Of a stretch of DNA of 64,000 nt, positions 1-11,869 are shown piece by piece. Every line of letters begins with the position of its first letter. The stretch's first letter is position 1. Position numbers and translations under genes: made by a program. Origin of the DNA: Patagioenas fasciata (taxonomy: Eukaryota > Chordata > Aves > Columbiformes > Columbidae); the NCBI RefSeq assembly GCF_037038585.1, contig NC_092541.1, positions 257,445 through 321,444 of the forward strand, written 5' to 3'. The notes beneath the pieces were generated by a model. It was not told the origin of the DNA, did not search any database, and saw only the letters and a program-made list of their open reading frames with translations.

Positions 1-130
1 GGCTGGGGAGCCCCCGAGTCCCTTTGGCGTGGTGGGGTGCCCAGGGGACAGGGCCGACAGGGCTGTATCTGCCTGCCCGTTCCCGGTGCTGACATCTCTC
101 TCCATCTCCTTGGTGGCTTTGTGTCCCCAG

Positions 131-3100
131 ATGAAATACATCCAGGACTTCCAGCGAGAGAAGCAGGAGTTTGAGAGGAACTTGGCGAGGTTCAGGTGAG
201 CAGGCAGCCCCTCCGGACAGACCCAGGCCCCCCCCTGAGTGCAGCTCGTGGAGGAAGCCCCGATGGGCACTGTGGCTTGAAGGCAGAAGGGAAGGGAGGA
301 TGCTGGAAAAAACCAGCAAGGAGAAGGTGTCTGAGAACCGCGCTCTGGCTGGGAGACCCGGCGGTGTGGGGAGAGCAGAGGAGCAGCTGCACTCCGGGGT
401 TTGGGATCTGCAAGGGGAGGACAGGAGCCCTGCCACTGGCGCTGTGCAAAGCTGAAGTGACCACCCTGTTCCCCCAGACCGCCCCTTTGACCCTGGTCAC
501 TGTGACCCTGGGTGGATCTTGGTGCTCCCAATGACCAGCCACTGTTCCAGGAACACCCAGCCCCGCGCATCAGAGGAGGGGCAGACTCAGTTGCCTCTTA
601 AAACCCTCCTGCTGCTTTTGGGGACCCCCTAGTATCCGAGCCCATGGAGGCTCAACCCTGCAGTGACAGTTGCCGGAGTGGGGAGGTTTAGGGCGTTTCT
701 CCTTCCACCTTCACCCTCCATAATGCTCTCCCTTCCCTGACGGGTAAAGGGAAGATCACCCAGATCTCATCCAGAACGCCAAGAAATCCGACATCCCTGA
801 AAAACCCAAGACCCCCCAGCAGCTGTGGTACAACCATGAGAAGAAGATCTACTTGAAAGTGCGTCCAGATGTGAGTACGGTGGGTGGGAGTGCGTGTGAG
901 TGTGAGTGTTGAGGGGTCCTGTACCCCGCTGCTGGGGGAAGAGGAGGGGGAAAGAGAGAAGCATTTTAGCGGGGGGGGATGGGATGGAAGACGCTGCTAG
1001 AAGCTCCCAGCAGTCTGGACGGAGGTAAGAAGGGGCTCTGCACATCTGGAAGAGGCTCTGGGGGACACAGGCCACATTTTTTGCCTGCAGTCGGAGGGGT
1101 GACCACAGCCTGAGTCAGGGCAGGACAGATTTCCAGCACAGACACGCACCTCTGGCCATGCCCCGCACTCGCACGCACCCCCTTCCCCGGCCACGAGCTC
1201 GGCTCGCAGCCGCCCCGTGGCCCCAGGCCGGGGCCGCCGGGCCAGGCCGCCGGGCCACGCTATTTTTGCCTTTTTAAATTTTTTTTCCCCCTCTTCTTTT
1301 TTTGGATTTTACCCCTCTGCCCTCACCTCTGGCTTTGGGTTTTCAGGCCACCACGAAGGAGGTGAAAGAGTCGCTGGGCAAGCAGTGGTCTCAACTCTCG
1401 GATAAAAAGAGGCTGAAATGGATTCATAAGGCCCTGGAACAGCGGAAGGAGTACGAGGTAGGGAGCAGCCTCACCCGTTCCCCTCCACACTCGCCCCTAC
1501 GTTCACTCCAAGCCACCGGCAGCCGGCCAGTTTCACCCAGTAGCCAGTGTGGGGGTTCAGGCAGGTCCATGCAGGTCCCTAGTGAGTCTGAGCCCTGCCT
1601 CCTCCAGCTGCGTCTGGGAAGGGAGAGTGACCCCAGGGAGATGGTCAGGGCAGTGGTTGGCTTCTCTTTCCTCCTCCTCCGGCCCCAGCCAGGCGGGGAC
1701 CGGAGCCCCTCTGCTGACCACTCTGTCCTCCGCAGGAGATCATGCGTGACTACATCCAGAAGCACCCCGAGCTGAACATCAGCGAGGAGGGCATCACCCG
1801 CTCCACCCTCACCAAGGCCGAGCGCCAGCTCAAGGACAAGTTCGATGGACGACCCACAAAGCCACCCCCGTGAGTGCTGCCCCTCCCCGCCTGGGGGTCC
1901 CTCTCTGAGCTATCGCTTCAGGCTCTTGCCCAGCTTGCTCAGACGCTGGGGGCTTTGCCTGCCTTTGAGACCCAAATAATTTCTGACATCGTGGGCATGG
2001 GCTGTCAGTGACCCCATTGAACTGGTCCTTAAATATACGTTAAATGTAAATTGGGAGAGAATCTGAGTGAGGTCTATGGTGCTGCTGCACGCTCTGGGTT
2101 AGGGGGTAATCCAACCCCTGGCCTCCCTAAAACGCAGACACCTCTGGCACAGCACCTCACTGCTTGGTGCAACCTGGAGAGCAGCTGGGAGGACCTTGGG
2201 GGGCTCCTGGCACCCAGTGAGCTCTGCAGAGGGGACGTGGGCACACAGGTCGTCCCTGACACTGGGTCCCTCTGTTGATTGCAGGAACAGCTACTCCCTG
2301 TACTGTGCAGAGCTGATGGCCAACATGAAAGACGTACCCAGCACCGAGCGGATGGTGCTGTGTAGCCAGCAGTGGAAACTGCTCTCCCAGAAGGAAAAGG
2401 ATGCGTACCACAAAAAGTGTGATCAGGTGAGTGGCCGAGGATGGACAGATGGGTAGTCAGGCAGATGGACACCAGTGCTGTGGGGAAGGAGGGGCAGGAT
2501 GGGAGAGCTTGGGCTACAAGTCCCGCTGGAAACGAGCCCCTCACCCTTCCTCAGTGCCTGTCCTTGTCATCTTGGCCACCAGTTTCTCCTGAGGTCCTCA
2601 GTCACCTCCCTTGGGCCTCTGACTCCCCAGTCCCCATGCGTGGGCCCAGCAGATGGGCCGGGTGGAGGATGCTGTCGCCGGGGGCCGAGCTGGGCGGGGG
2701 ACTGCACGAGGCAGGGATGGCGTGGGGATCTCTCTGTAACCACACGTCTCCATCTCCCGCCAGAAAAAGAAAGACTACGAGGTTGAGCTGCTCCGCTTCC
2801 TGGAGGTGAGTGACGCGGGTGCCCCGGCCTCGGCTGCGGGTGGCAGCGAGTCGCTTCCTTCCCTGGGCTGGGCCGTGGGCGGGGGAGCTGCACCAAGGCT
2901 GTCCCAGCACCGTGCTCCGTCCCCAGCCAGATGTGACACAGCCTCAGCTGCATCTGCAAGGGCAGGGGCTGGAAAATCCAGGGGTGTGCTCAGATCTAGG
3001 CACCTGCCCACCCTGCCGTGGTGGAGAGGAAGCAGATGAGGCTGAGCTGGGGAGGGGACAGTGCTGGAGAAGAGGGATGTGGGGTGACACAGGCATGGGG

Positions 3101-6100
3101 ACCCTCGGGCTGCTCACCCAGGCTCGCAGTGTTGGCCCTGGCTGGGGTGGCTTTTGGATCAGGATAACCGAGTGCATTAGTTGCCCCTCCCCAGTGTCCC
3201 CGTTCCCTGATTGCATCAAAGCCTCGTTAGCATCGGGCCGTCTAACCATGTCTCTCCTCCGGTGCCACCAGAGCCTGCCCGAGGAGGAGCAGCAGCGGGT
3301 GCTGGGTGAGGAAAAGATGCTGGGCAGCAACCGGAAAGGGGCGACAAGCCCTGCGTCCAAAAAGTCCTCGCCAGAGACTGGCAAGGTGAGAGCGGCAGCT
3401 GGAGAGATGGGGCAGCACGTGCCGGAGACAAGGGATGGGGTTGCTGGCACCTCAGGGTGCTTTGCGGGCTTCATTCCTTGGTTCTTTCCCTGTGTTTTTC
3501 CCGGGGTTGGAGGTGGCAGTGCAAGGTGGGTCCCTCCGTGTGCTCGCCCCCACCCCTGGTGCCGTGTGCCTCCGCAGGCCAGCTCAGAGAAGCCCAAACG
3601 GCCCATCTCTGCCATGTTCATCTTCTCGGAGGAGAAGCGGAAGCAGCTGCAGGAGGAGCGGCCGGAGCTGTCGGAGAGCGAGCTGACCCGGCTCCTGGCC
3701 CGCATGTGGAATGACCTCTCCGAGAAGAAGAAGGTTGGTACCGTTCCCAACCCTTCTCCTCCATCCCTGTCTCCACTGCTCCATTGGGCATCTCCAGCAG
3801 CCCAGGGGACGCTGCCTGTCCTTGTCCCGCTGCAAGGGGCTTTGCTGCCCCCTGGGCACCACAGCCGGGGGACGATTGTCCCCAGGAGCGCCATGGCGCC
3901 GGTGAGCCATCACCCACCTGCTGGTGTTGACGCTGACAGGGGCTGCCAGCCCTGCCAGCTTCGGAAACCCAGCAGCCTCAGAAACCTTGCAGGGTCCTCA
4001 AGCCTCAGCTTAAAGGCTTGATGGTTTTCCTGGTGGGGAGGAGCCCTGAGATGTGGGGGTGCGTGATGGGGGCTGGGGGCGCTGCTGGGGGAGGCTGCAG
4101 CGTCCTGCTGCCGGCCCTGCCGCTGCTCGGTGGCGGGGGCTTGTGCTGCCCCTCCACCCCGCCGTGCGCCCCTGCACAGGCCAAGTACAAAGCGCGGGAG
4201 GCGGCGATGAAGGCGCAGTCAGAGAAGAAGCATGGCTCAGATAAAGAGGAGCGCGGGAAGCTGCCCGAGTCTCCCAAGACGGCTGAGGAGATCTGGCAAC
4301 AGAGCGTCATAGGAGACTACCTGGCTCGTTTCAAGGTGAGGAGTGGGCAGGGACAGGAGCCGGCGCTGGGATTAGTGCTCCCCCCAGCAGGAATTGCCTT
4401 GCACCCTCTCCCGTGCTCCCCCACCCCGGGCAACTGGTTGGGGCTGGGAGTCATGGGGAGGGGAGGGCTCCCAGCAAGAGAGCGAGTGCCCTGTGGTCCA
4501 CGGGGGAGCTGGTGGCAGCACCCTGGTGTCCTGGTCATCTTGCGTGCATCTGATGTGGGGTGGGGGTCTGGGCTGCAGAATGACCGGGGAAAGGCGCTGA
4601 AGGCCATGGAGGCCACTTGGAACAACATGGAGAAGAAGGAAAAGCTGATGTGGATCAAGAAGGCAGCGGAGGATCAGAAGCGATACGAGGTGGGTCCTGC
4701 TCCATCCTGCCCCTCGCTGTGCCCCGTAGCCGGCACTGCCCGTCTCCCTGACCCCTCTTTCTCCTCTGGCTCAGAGGGAGCTGAGTGAGATGCGGGCCCC
4801 GCCGTGCTCCACCAACTCCAAGAAAATGAAGTTCCAGGGAGAGCCGAAGAAACCCCCCATGTGAGTACCTGGGTCTGAAAAGTTGGATCTGTCTGCACAA
4901 GTGGGCTGGTGCAGAAGAGACTGGAGCAGCCCTGGGGCGCGGGAAGCGCGGGCTGGGCCGTGGTGGTTACTGCGGGCCGGTGGGTGCTTCGCGTTCCGTC
5001 TGATCCAGTCTGCGCTCCCCCCTCACAGGAATGGTTACCAGAAATTCTCCCAGGAGCTGCTGTCAAACGGGGAGCTGAACCATCTCCCGCTGAAGGAGCG
5101 GATGGTGGAGATCGGCAGCCGCTGGCAGCGCATCTCCCAGGGTCAGAAGGACCACTACAAAAAGCTGGCAGAGGAGCAGCAGAAGCAGTACAAGGTGCAC
5201 CTCGACATCTGGCTCAAGGTGAGTCCCGAGCCTCCCCGCCTGCTCAGGGGCACAGGGGACTCTGGGGGCGGTTGTTCTGGGGATGCTTGCTGTGGTTTCT
5301 GCTCACAGCTCTCCTCTGGGAATGACCATCTCCAGACCCTTTTTTGGCCATTTTTTTAACATAAAGAGCCTTTAAAAATAAATGTGTGGGGAGGGGGTGC
5401 CAGCGTCTCTCCCCCTGCACCCTGACTGTCTCCTGTCTCCGCAGAGCCTGTCACCCCAGGAGCGGGCTGCCTACAAGGAGCACACTTCCAATGTAAGTGT
5501 CCGCCGGCCACAGCCGTGGGGGCCTGGGGCTGGGCTGGATCCGCCCTGGGCGAGGCTGGGCTGGGGCCGATGGGCTGAGCTCAGGAGGGCCCCTCGGGGG
5601 ATGCGCCCCTGCAGCAGTTTGGTGGGGGGGCTTCCGTGCCGGGCACCGGGAAGGCGGCGATCCCAGCTCTGCAGCTCTGAATGGCTTTGCTTTGTTACCC
5701 CTGCAGAAACGCAAGAGCATGGGGAAGATCCGAGGCCCCAACCCCAAGATGAAGCCAACGATGCAGTCCAAGTCGGTGAGTGCGTGGCGGCCGCGCTCTT
5801 CTCTGGGGACACCCAGCACCTCCTCCTTGGGGACAGTGTCCCAGGGCTGGCCCAGACGCCTCGCTCAGACATCCCCGGTGATTTCTGCTGCCTGCCCTTT
5901 CCTTGAGACAAAAAGGCAGGGGCCCTCCCCCAGTCTGTGCTCAAAACCCCACCGCGGTCTGATTTTGCCTCCTTGCAGTCTGAGGCATTTCCTGGCTCCC
6001 CAGGAGCCGCTTTGGGGCTGTTTGTAATATAAATGGGGAAAAGCTCCCAGATGAGGTGTGGGGCAGGAGCTGCCTGATCCCACTTGGTGGGTGGAGGAGC

Positions 6101-7257
6101 CCATAGGCTGGTGGCCACAGATGGGACGATGCTCCCGTGGGTGTTGCTGTCCTGGGGTGCCTGCCTGTGACCAACCGCCTCCCGCCCACAGGAATCTGAG
6201 GATGACGATGAGGAGGAAGAGGAGGAGGAGGATGATGATGAAGACGAGGATGACGATGATGACAACGGTGACTCATCAGAGGAAGGTGGCGACTCATCGG
6301 AGTCCAGCAGCGAGGAGGAGAGCGAGGACGGGGACGAGGTGAGGCTGCGGCGTGTGCACGGGGAGGGCAGCGGGGCCGTCCGGGCCCCGCTCTGCTCCCG
6401 TCCCACTCGCCTGTCCCCCGCACCCTCCTCGGGGCTGGGGGACATCGCACCGGGCTCCGGCAGAACCGCGGCCGAGGAGCTCCTGGCGCAGGGGTCCCGG
6501 GAGGCGAGGGGGAGCGGGGTCTGCGCGGTGTCCCGGGCGGGCGCGAGGAGCAGCCGCGGGCGCAGGCAGGAGCAGCGGCGGGCACCAAGGTGGGGCTGCT
6601 GGGAGCCCCCGAGAGCAGAGGAAAATCTGCCGTCTCTTTCCTGGTGGAGATACTGAGTCTGGTCTCGGCTCCGTTTGCGCCAGTGCCATTGCCGAGTAAG
6701 TCACCAGAGCCAAAGCTTTACACCGGTGCAACTGAAATCAGAGTGTGCTGGATGGCGCTGGGGCCAGGAACCGTGTCCGTGCCTGGTGCTCGCCACCACG
6801 CAGGTGAGGTGTCCCACCCCCTCGCTGGGCCCAGCTCTCGCCTCTTCCTTCCCCGGCTTTAGAGGGGGGAACTGAGGCACGAGGCGGGTCGGGTGCCCAC
6901 CTCGGATCGGGTAGGCAGTGGCAGAGGTGAGGGCAGGACCCCGCGCGCTGCTCCGGCGCTCGCCCCCTCGGCCCCCAGCCTGAGCCCTCACGAACTCGCT
7001 GCGCTGCGTCCCCCTCCACCTCCCGAGGGGCTGCGCCCCCCTGCCGCAGTGGGGCGGGGAGCAGGGTGCGAGGGGGAGATGATGGATGGCAGCCGGGGTC
7101 CCCCGCCCTGCCAGTGACCACCCCATCCTGTCTGCCACCCCAGAACGACGAGGATGACGAGGACGAGGACGACGAGGACGAGGACGACAACGACTCGGAG
7201 GGCAGCAGCAGTTCCTCCTCCTCCTCGGGGGATTCCTCCGACTCCGACTCCAACTGA
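131..7257 (+). CDS. UBTF: Upstream binding transcription factor UBF (5' end outside window)
   Basis: This is the nucleolar HMG-box factor that binds rDNA and supports RNA polymerase I transcription. Sixteen coding exons are visible: 131-195, 750-870, 1347-1457, 1736-1869, 2285-2426, 2764-2805, 3272-3385, 3578-3733, 4180-4335, 4579-4689, 4775-4860, 5029-5218, 5445-5492, 5707-5775, 6192-6338 and 7144-7257. They encode 601 residues, equal to the matching C-terminal part of human UBF (764 aa) as I recall it. The first visible exon starts at [20 protein letters not shown] in HMG box 1. HMG boxes follow (for example [20 protein letters not shown] and [20 protein letters not shown]), then a Glu/Asp tail and a serine run ending in DSDSN. 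Conservation is very high and no break is seen. Bases 1-130 are the preceding intron; the exons for the N-terminus and start of box 1 lie to the left. Confidence 0.97.
1347..1457 (+). other. UBTF: UBTF alternative exon distinguishing UBF1 from UBF2
   Basis: This exon is exactly 111 bp, or 37 codons, and is phase 0 at both ends, so skipping it keeps the frame. Known biology: mammalian UBF2 lacks 37 residues of HMG box 2. The encoded segment runs from [17 protein letters not shown] to EQRKEYE, which is that segment. It is preceded by a T-rich tract at about 1261-1346, out of character for the GC-rich surroundings. That both isoforms are made here is inference. Confidence 0.8.
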
Positions 7258-9715
7258 TCCGGCCAGGCTCTTAGTAACGTCGTTTGGTTTCTCGGTTTTG
7301 GTCCCAGATCTGCCCCCCACCTCTGCGAAAGCCCTTCCTCCTCCTCCTGCCCCCTCGGCGAGCTGCAGCCCCCCTTGGGACCCCCCAACCGGGGAGCGGG
7401 GGCTGGAGGGACCCTCGGCCGTGCTCACACTACAGGGGGGAGCCGGGGGCTGCTCTGCCCCCGGGCAGGGGGAGAGGAGGGGGCACCCCCGTCCCTCCCC
7501 CCACCCCTTTATTCTCCCCTTACCGAGGGAGGGGAAGTGATTTCTTTTTTTTGAGATTTCGTTATTTTTGGAGGGTCGCCTCTTCCTCGCCCCTTCCCCC
7601 ACCCTCCCCACCAGCTCCGGACGTTACAGAAACAAAACAGAAACAGGAAAAGAAATTCCCGCCCCCCCCCCTTTTTTTTTTTTTATAAGAACCCCTCACA
7701 AATGGAAAAACCCCAAAGCACGACCCGGTGCGCAGACCCTCCCGTCCCCTCCGCCCGTCCCGCCCGGGCGCAGCGGAGCCCAGCGCTCAGGACTCAGCCT
7801 GGGACGATGTCTCTGCCCCCCCTCCCCTCTCTGCACCCCAAGGGGCCCCCAGCCCCCCGAACCTCGTACAGTGTGGAAGCTGCACCGGGACTCGGCATGC
7901 GGGGCGCGCCAGCCGCGGGCCGTGAGCCCGGGCTGCGGGGGGGTGCGTGTGAGTGTGCGTGTGGGGTGGGGGCCCCGGGCCGCACGGTTCCCCACCCCGG
8001 TCCTGGACGCTCAGTGTGACCAAGGGGGGGGCGCTGCGGGCCCCCCCGCGCTGTTGTTGGTGGTTGTTGTGCCGTTGTATTTTATTTTGTTCTTTTTTTT
8101 TTCTTTTTATAAAACGAGAAAGATCCATCTTTTATTTTTATTCCCCCCCACCCCCCCGTTTTCCTCCATCTCTGGTGAAGCTGCTCCTCTCCCTTCGCCC
8201 AGACCCCGGGGACCAGGGCTCCCCTCTGCCCGGTTACCCAGTTTGCCCCCCCAGGGGTCTCTTGCCCCCCACCCAGTGATGCTGTAAATATTGGTGCGGT
8301 TTGGGTTTATTCTGGGGGGTCAGTACCCCCATTCCCGGGAGGGTGTTGGGGCTGTGGGGACTGGAGGGGCTGGGGGGGCTTCGCGGTGACTGTCCTGGCC
8401 CTCCCGTGTTTTTTTAAGCAGACACAAGCACCAGCAATACCACAGCACCTCCCTGCAGGGTTCCCGTCCCCACCCCTGTGTCCCCCGAACACGCCTGGTG
8501 CGGTTGGGGACCCTCAGCCCCCCACTCTGTTGGGGGGACACATGAGGTTTGTCCCTTCTGGTCCCCCCTGTCCTGTCCCGGAGAGGAGCTGGGCTGGGGG
8601 ACAGGATTTGGGGGTCCCAGGGAAGGGGGTGGGGGCGCCTGCCCTTGCTCCCCCCAGGCCGGGGAGGCTGCGGGGACTTTCTCTCTTGTGTGCTTTAATT
8701 TAGCCATTTTTCTCCTTTTTTCACCCAAATCTCACCTCAGTGGGCGGCGGGGGGGGACAAGCTGTGGGTTTTGGAGTTTTCTGGCTGCACGGGGGGGTCC
8801 TGCCCCCCGCCCCCCCGCAGCCATGGCCTCCCTGGGTTTGCTGCTCTCAGCCCCCCCAAGACCTTGAGTTGCCCCAAAACACAACCAGGGACCCCCCAGT
8901 GCTGGGGGAGGGGGCACAACCCCCCCGTCACGGCCTCGAGCCTCAAGTTGGGCTGAAAACCACCAGTTCTGGGCAACGGCCCCCACGCCCAGGGTGTGGG
9001 GGTGAGCCTGGGTATTCCCGTACGGACAATCCCCCTGGGCCCCCCGGCCCCGAGAGACCCCGGGTGGCGGGTCCCCCCGTGTCCGTCTGTCCCTCCCTCC
9101 GTCTCCTCCCCCCTCACCTCCATTTGGGGTTTTCCTTTGATTTTCTTCCCCATTTTTAGTCCCCCCCGTCCCCTAAGGGGAACCCGTCCCTTTTTCTGCT
9201 GAATGTACCCAGCACCGTTGTGTTTTAGTGGATGTGTTTTTAGTACAAAAAAAAGACAAAAAAAACAACCTTTTTTTTTTCTGTTTTAAAAAAAAAATAA
9301 TAATAATTAAAAAAATAATAAAAAAGAAAAATTCTTACAGCGCTGACAATTGGGGGAAAAGGCGTTTGCGCTGCAAGAGGATTGAACCTGAGTGCATTTT
9401 GGCACTGCCACACAAACCCGGATCCTTTAGATGGAAGTTCTTGTGAATTACATTAAAAAAACAAAAAACAAAAAAAAAATCATCTTTTTTTTCTAATATT
9501 TAAAGAGTGTTTTTGTAGGTTTAAAAAAAAGACAAAAAAAATTAAAAACCTCCCACCTCGGCATTTGTAGGCGAGCGGGGCCGCGGGGCCGCGCCGGCTC
9601 CGCTTCCTTTCTGTTGTTGTTCCTTTGAGGTTTTGTTTGTTTCTTTTTTTTTCTTTTTGTATAATAAAGTGAAAAATAATGTTTCTGTTCTCATGTCATT
9701 ACTATAAAAAATAAA
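7258..9715 (+). other. UBTF: UBTF 3' untranslated region with two poly(A) signals
   Basis: About 2.4 kb follow the UBTF stop with no further convincing exon. The first part is C-rich; homopolymeric T and A runs appear near 7670-7685, 8090-8110 and 9250-9330. Canonical AATAAA signals lie at 9663-9668 and 9710-9715, so the message probably ends at about 9685-9735. Reading frames here are low-complexity and unlike any family I recognise. Confidence 0.75.
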
Positions 9716-9899
9716 ACTTTAGGAAAAAACCCACTAGTGCCAGGAGTGTTCTTCCCCCTCGTGGTGTGGATCCTCGGGGCCGCTGGGGGTCCCGCGGGTC
9801 GCTGCTGGGCGGTCCATGGGGGCTCCAGGGGGATCTGTTGGGATCGATCCGGGAATGGCGGGGTCCGTGGGGACGCGCGGGTTCCCGGGGCTGGGGACG

Positions 9900-10346
9900 G
9901 GGATCCGGGATCGGGGGTCCCTGTGGAGCGCTCAGGCTCCGCCCCGCCCCTTCTCGCCCCGCCCACGCCCCTCCGTGCCCGCCCCCTCCTCCGCCCCGCC
10001 CCGCGGCCCTGCGCCCTCCGAGGTGTGGGCGCCGCGCGGCGGCAGCGGTGACGGCCGCTCCCATTGGCCGCGCCCCGCACGGCGCCTTCCCATTGGCGGC
10101 GGGCGCGGGGGCGGGCCGTGCGCGCGCCGGGTGCGGCGCCCCGCCCTTCTCTCCCCCCTCGGGCCGCCGCCGCCGCCGGGCGGAGGGAGCGCCAGGCCCG
10201 GCCCGCCCCGCGCCCGCTCCCGCCCCGGCCCGGCCCTGGCCCCGGGAGGGCGGGCGGCGCTGCCGCCGAGCATGGCGAGCCGCCGCCTGGCCCCGCGGCG
10301 GAGCGGCGGGGGGCGCTGACCCGGCCCCGGCGGGCCCCCCGTGCCG
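9900..10346 (+). promoter_or_regulatory. ATXN7L3: CpG-island promoter and 5' noncoding exon of ATXN7L3
   Basis: This is a dense CpG stretch with two inverted CCAAT boxes (ATTGG at 10063-10067 and 10092-10096, 29 bp apart) and many GC boxes. A consensus 5' splice site (GTGAGT) at 10347 ends the likely noncoding first exon. That exon holds a 15-codon upstream frame (10272-10319). The interval 10347-11843 is the first intron; it is GC-rich and I see no gene in it. The transcription start is not fixed by sequence. Confidence 0.6.
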
Positions 10347-11869
10347 GTGAGTGATCGACCGACCCCTCCCCGCCCTCCTCGGCCGCCCGGCCGGAGCTTC
10401 CGCTCCCGGGGCCCCGCCCCGCCGCGGGGCCCTGCACACCGGATGGGGCCCGTGGCCCTGCCCCCGTCCCGAAGGAGCCCGGCCCCCCCCCGTCCCGCGC
10501 TGCTTTGGGGCCCCCGCGACCCCGATCCCGCTCCGGGACGCTCCGCGGGGCCGCCCCCCCTTTCTGAAGCCCCTGGGATCCGCTCCTGGGCGCCCCCGGC
10601 CCCAGCGGATCCCGCGCGAGCCCCCGTCCCTGTGAGGGACCCCCGGGACTCCCTTCCCTCACCCGCTCTCCAGCTGCGCCCCGTTCCCAACCCCCCAGTC
10701 CCAGCCCGACGCGGCCCCCGGCTCTGGCGGGGGGGTCTCGGCCGCGTCCGCGCCGCCCTGGCTGCATCCCCCGGGGGGGCAGGTGGGGTGCAGCCCCCCC
10801 AGCTGGTCCCTTTTGTTCGGCTCCTCCAGGCCTTGCCTGCGGTGGGGGGGCTGGGCCGCGGCAGCGGCCCCCGCCCCGGGCTCTGCCCGCACCACACCGG
10901 CCTCCCAGCGCGGGGGGGCCGGGGGTCCCGGGGGACGGGCGAGGGCGGCGCAGCCCGGGGCCCACGGCAGCCGCCGTTTTCTCTTTCCGAGGCGCAGGGA
11001 AGGAATCCCCGGGTCAGGCCCGGAAGCGGCTGCCGGGGTGTGTGTGGGGAAACGGGGAACCCCCCTCCGGTCCCCCGGTCCCGGTGGTTGCGTTGGAACC
11101 CCTCCCATGGCAACGGGAGGACCGAACCGGTGGCCGGTACCTGCCGTTCGGGGGTGCTGGTGGGGGTGTCCTGACGTGAGTTTGGGGCCGCCCTGCAGGC
11201 CTGCAGTGGGGTGGGCTGCAGGGTGCTCTGGGTGGGACACACACACAATGGTCCCTGTCCCTGTCCCTGCCCTGTCCCCTCCCTCCATCGGCTCCAAGGG
11301 AGAGTGATGCAGCAAAACCCACCACCCTCCTATGGGGGGGCACCCGAGTCCCCTGTGCGCACCCGCAACCCAGACGTTGCTGGGGGTGTGTGGGGGCTCG
11401 TGGGGGCTGCCTTGGTGACAGCGGGCACGTCCCAGGCTGCCCGAGGGTGGGGGACCGGGGGTGTCCCCGCCTTGGCGGCCGCAGGGAGGGGCCACGTTTG
11501 TCCAGCCAAGGGACCGGGAGCAGCCGCCCATCCCGGGACGGAGAGGCAGTCCTGATGGGGCCGGGCAGCAGATGTGGGTCTGGGACCCTCCCCTCACCTG
11601 CCCGCAGGGGGTCGGTGCCAGGCTGGGGACCCCTGTGCCCCCTGTTCCTGGGGGTTTTAACCCAGGCCTCTGCCTTTCAGGGCTCGGAGACGCCCCCGAG
11701 GTCCTGGGGCCTGCCCGTTCTCCGGGGCGTGAGTGGGATTTTTGGCTGGGTGGGAGGGGTGGCGCTGGCTGCAGGTGAGGTGCCAGCATTGCCCCTGTCA
11801 CCCCCAGCGAGACCCCCGCGCGTCCTGTGCTATGAGCATTCAGTGTGACTTCTCCACGAGTAGTTGCAA

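Noticed and set aside
5471-6445. Minus-strand serine-rich frames opposite UBTF and ATXN7L3
   Set aside because: They are the complement of the Glu/Asp-coding tail exons and GC-rich introns, and stop at intron borders without any splice logic.
9691-11801. Long minus-strand Gly/Arg/Pro-rich frames over the ATXN7L3 promoter
   Set aside because: CpG islands lack stop codons by composition; the frames show no conserved motif and overlap the promoter and leader exon.
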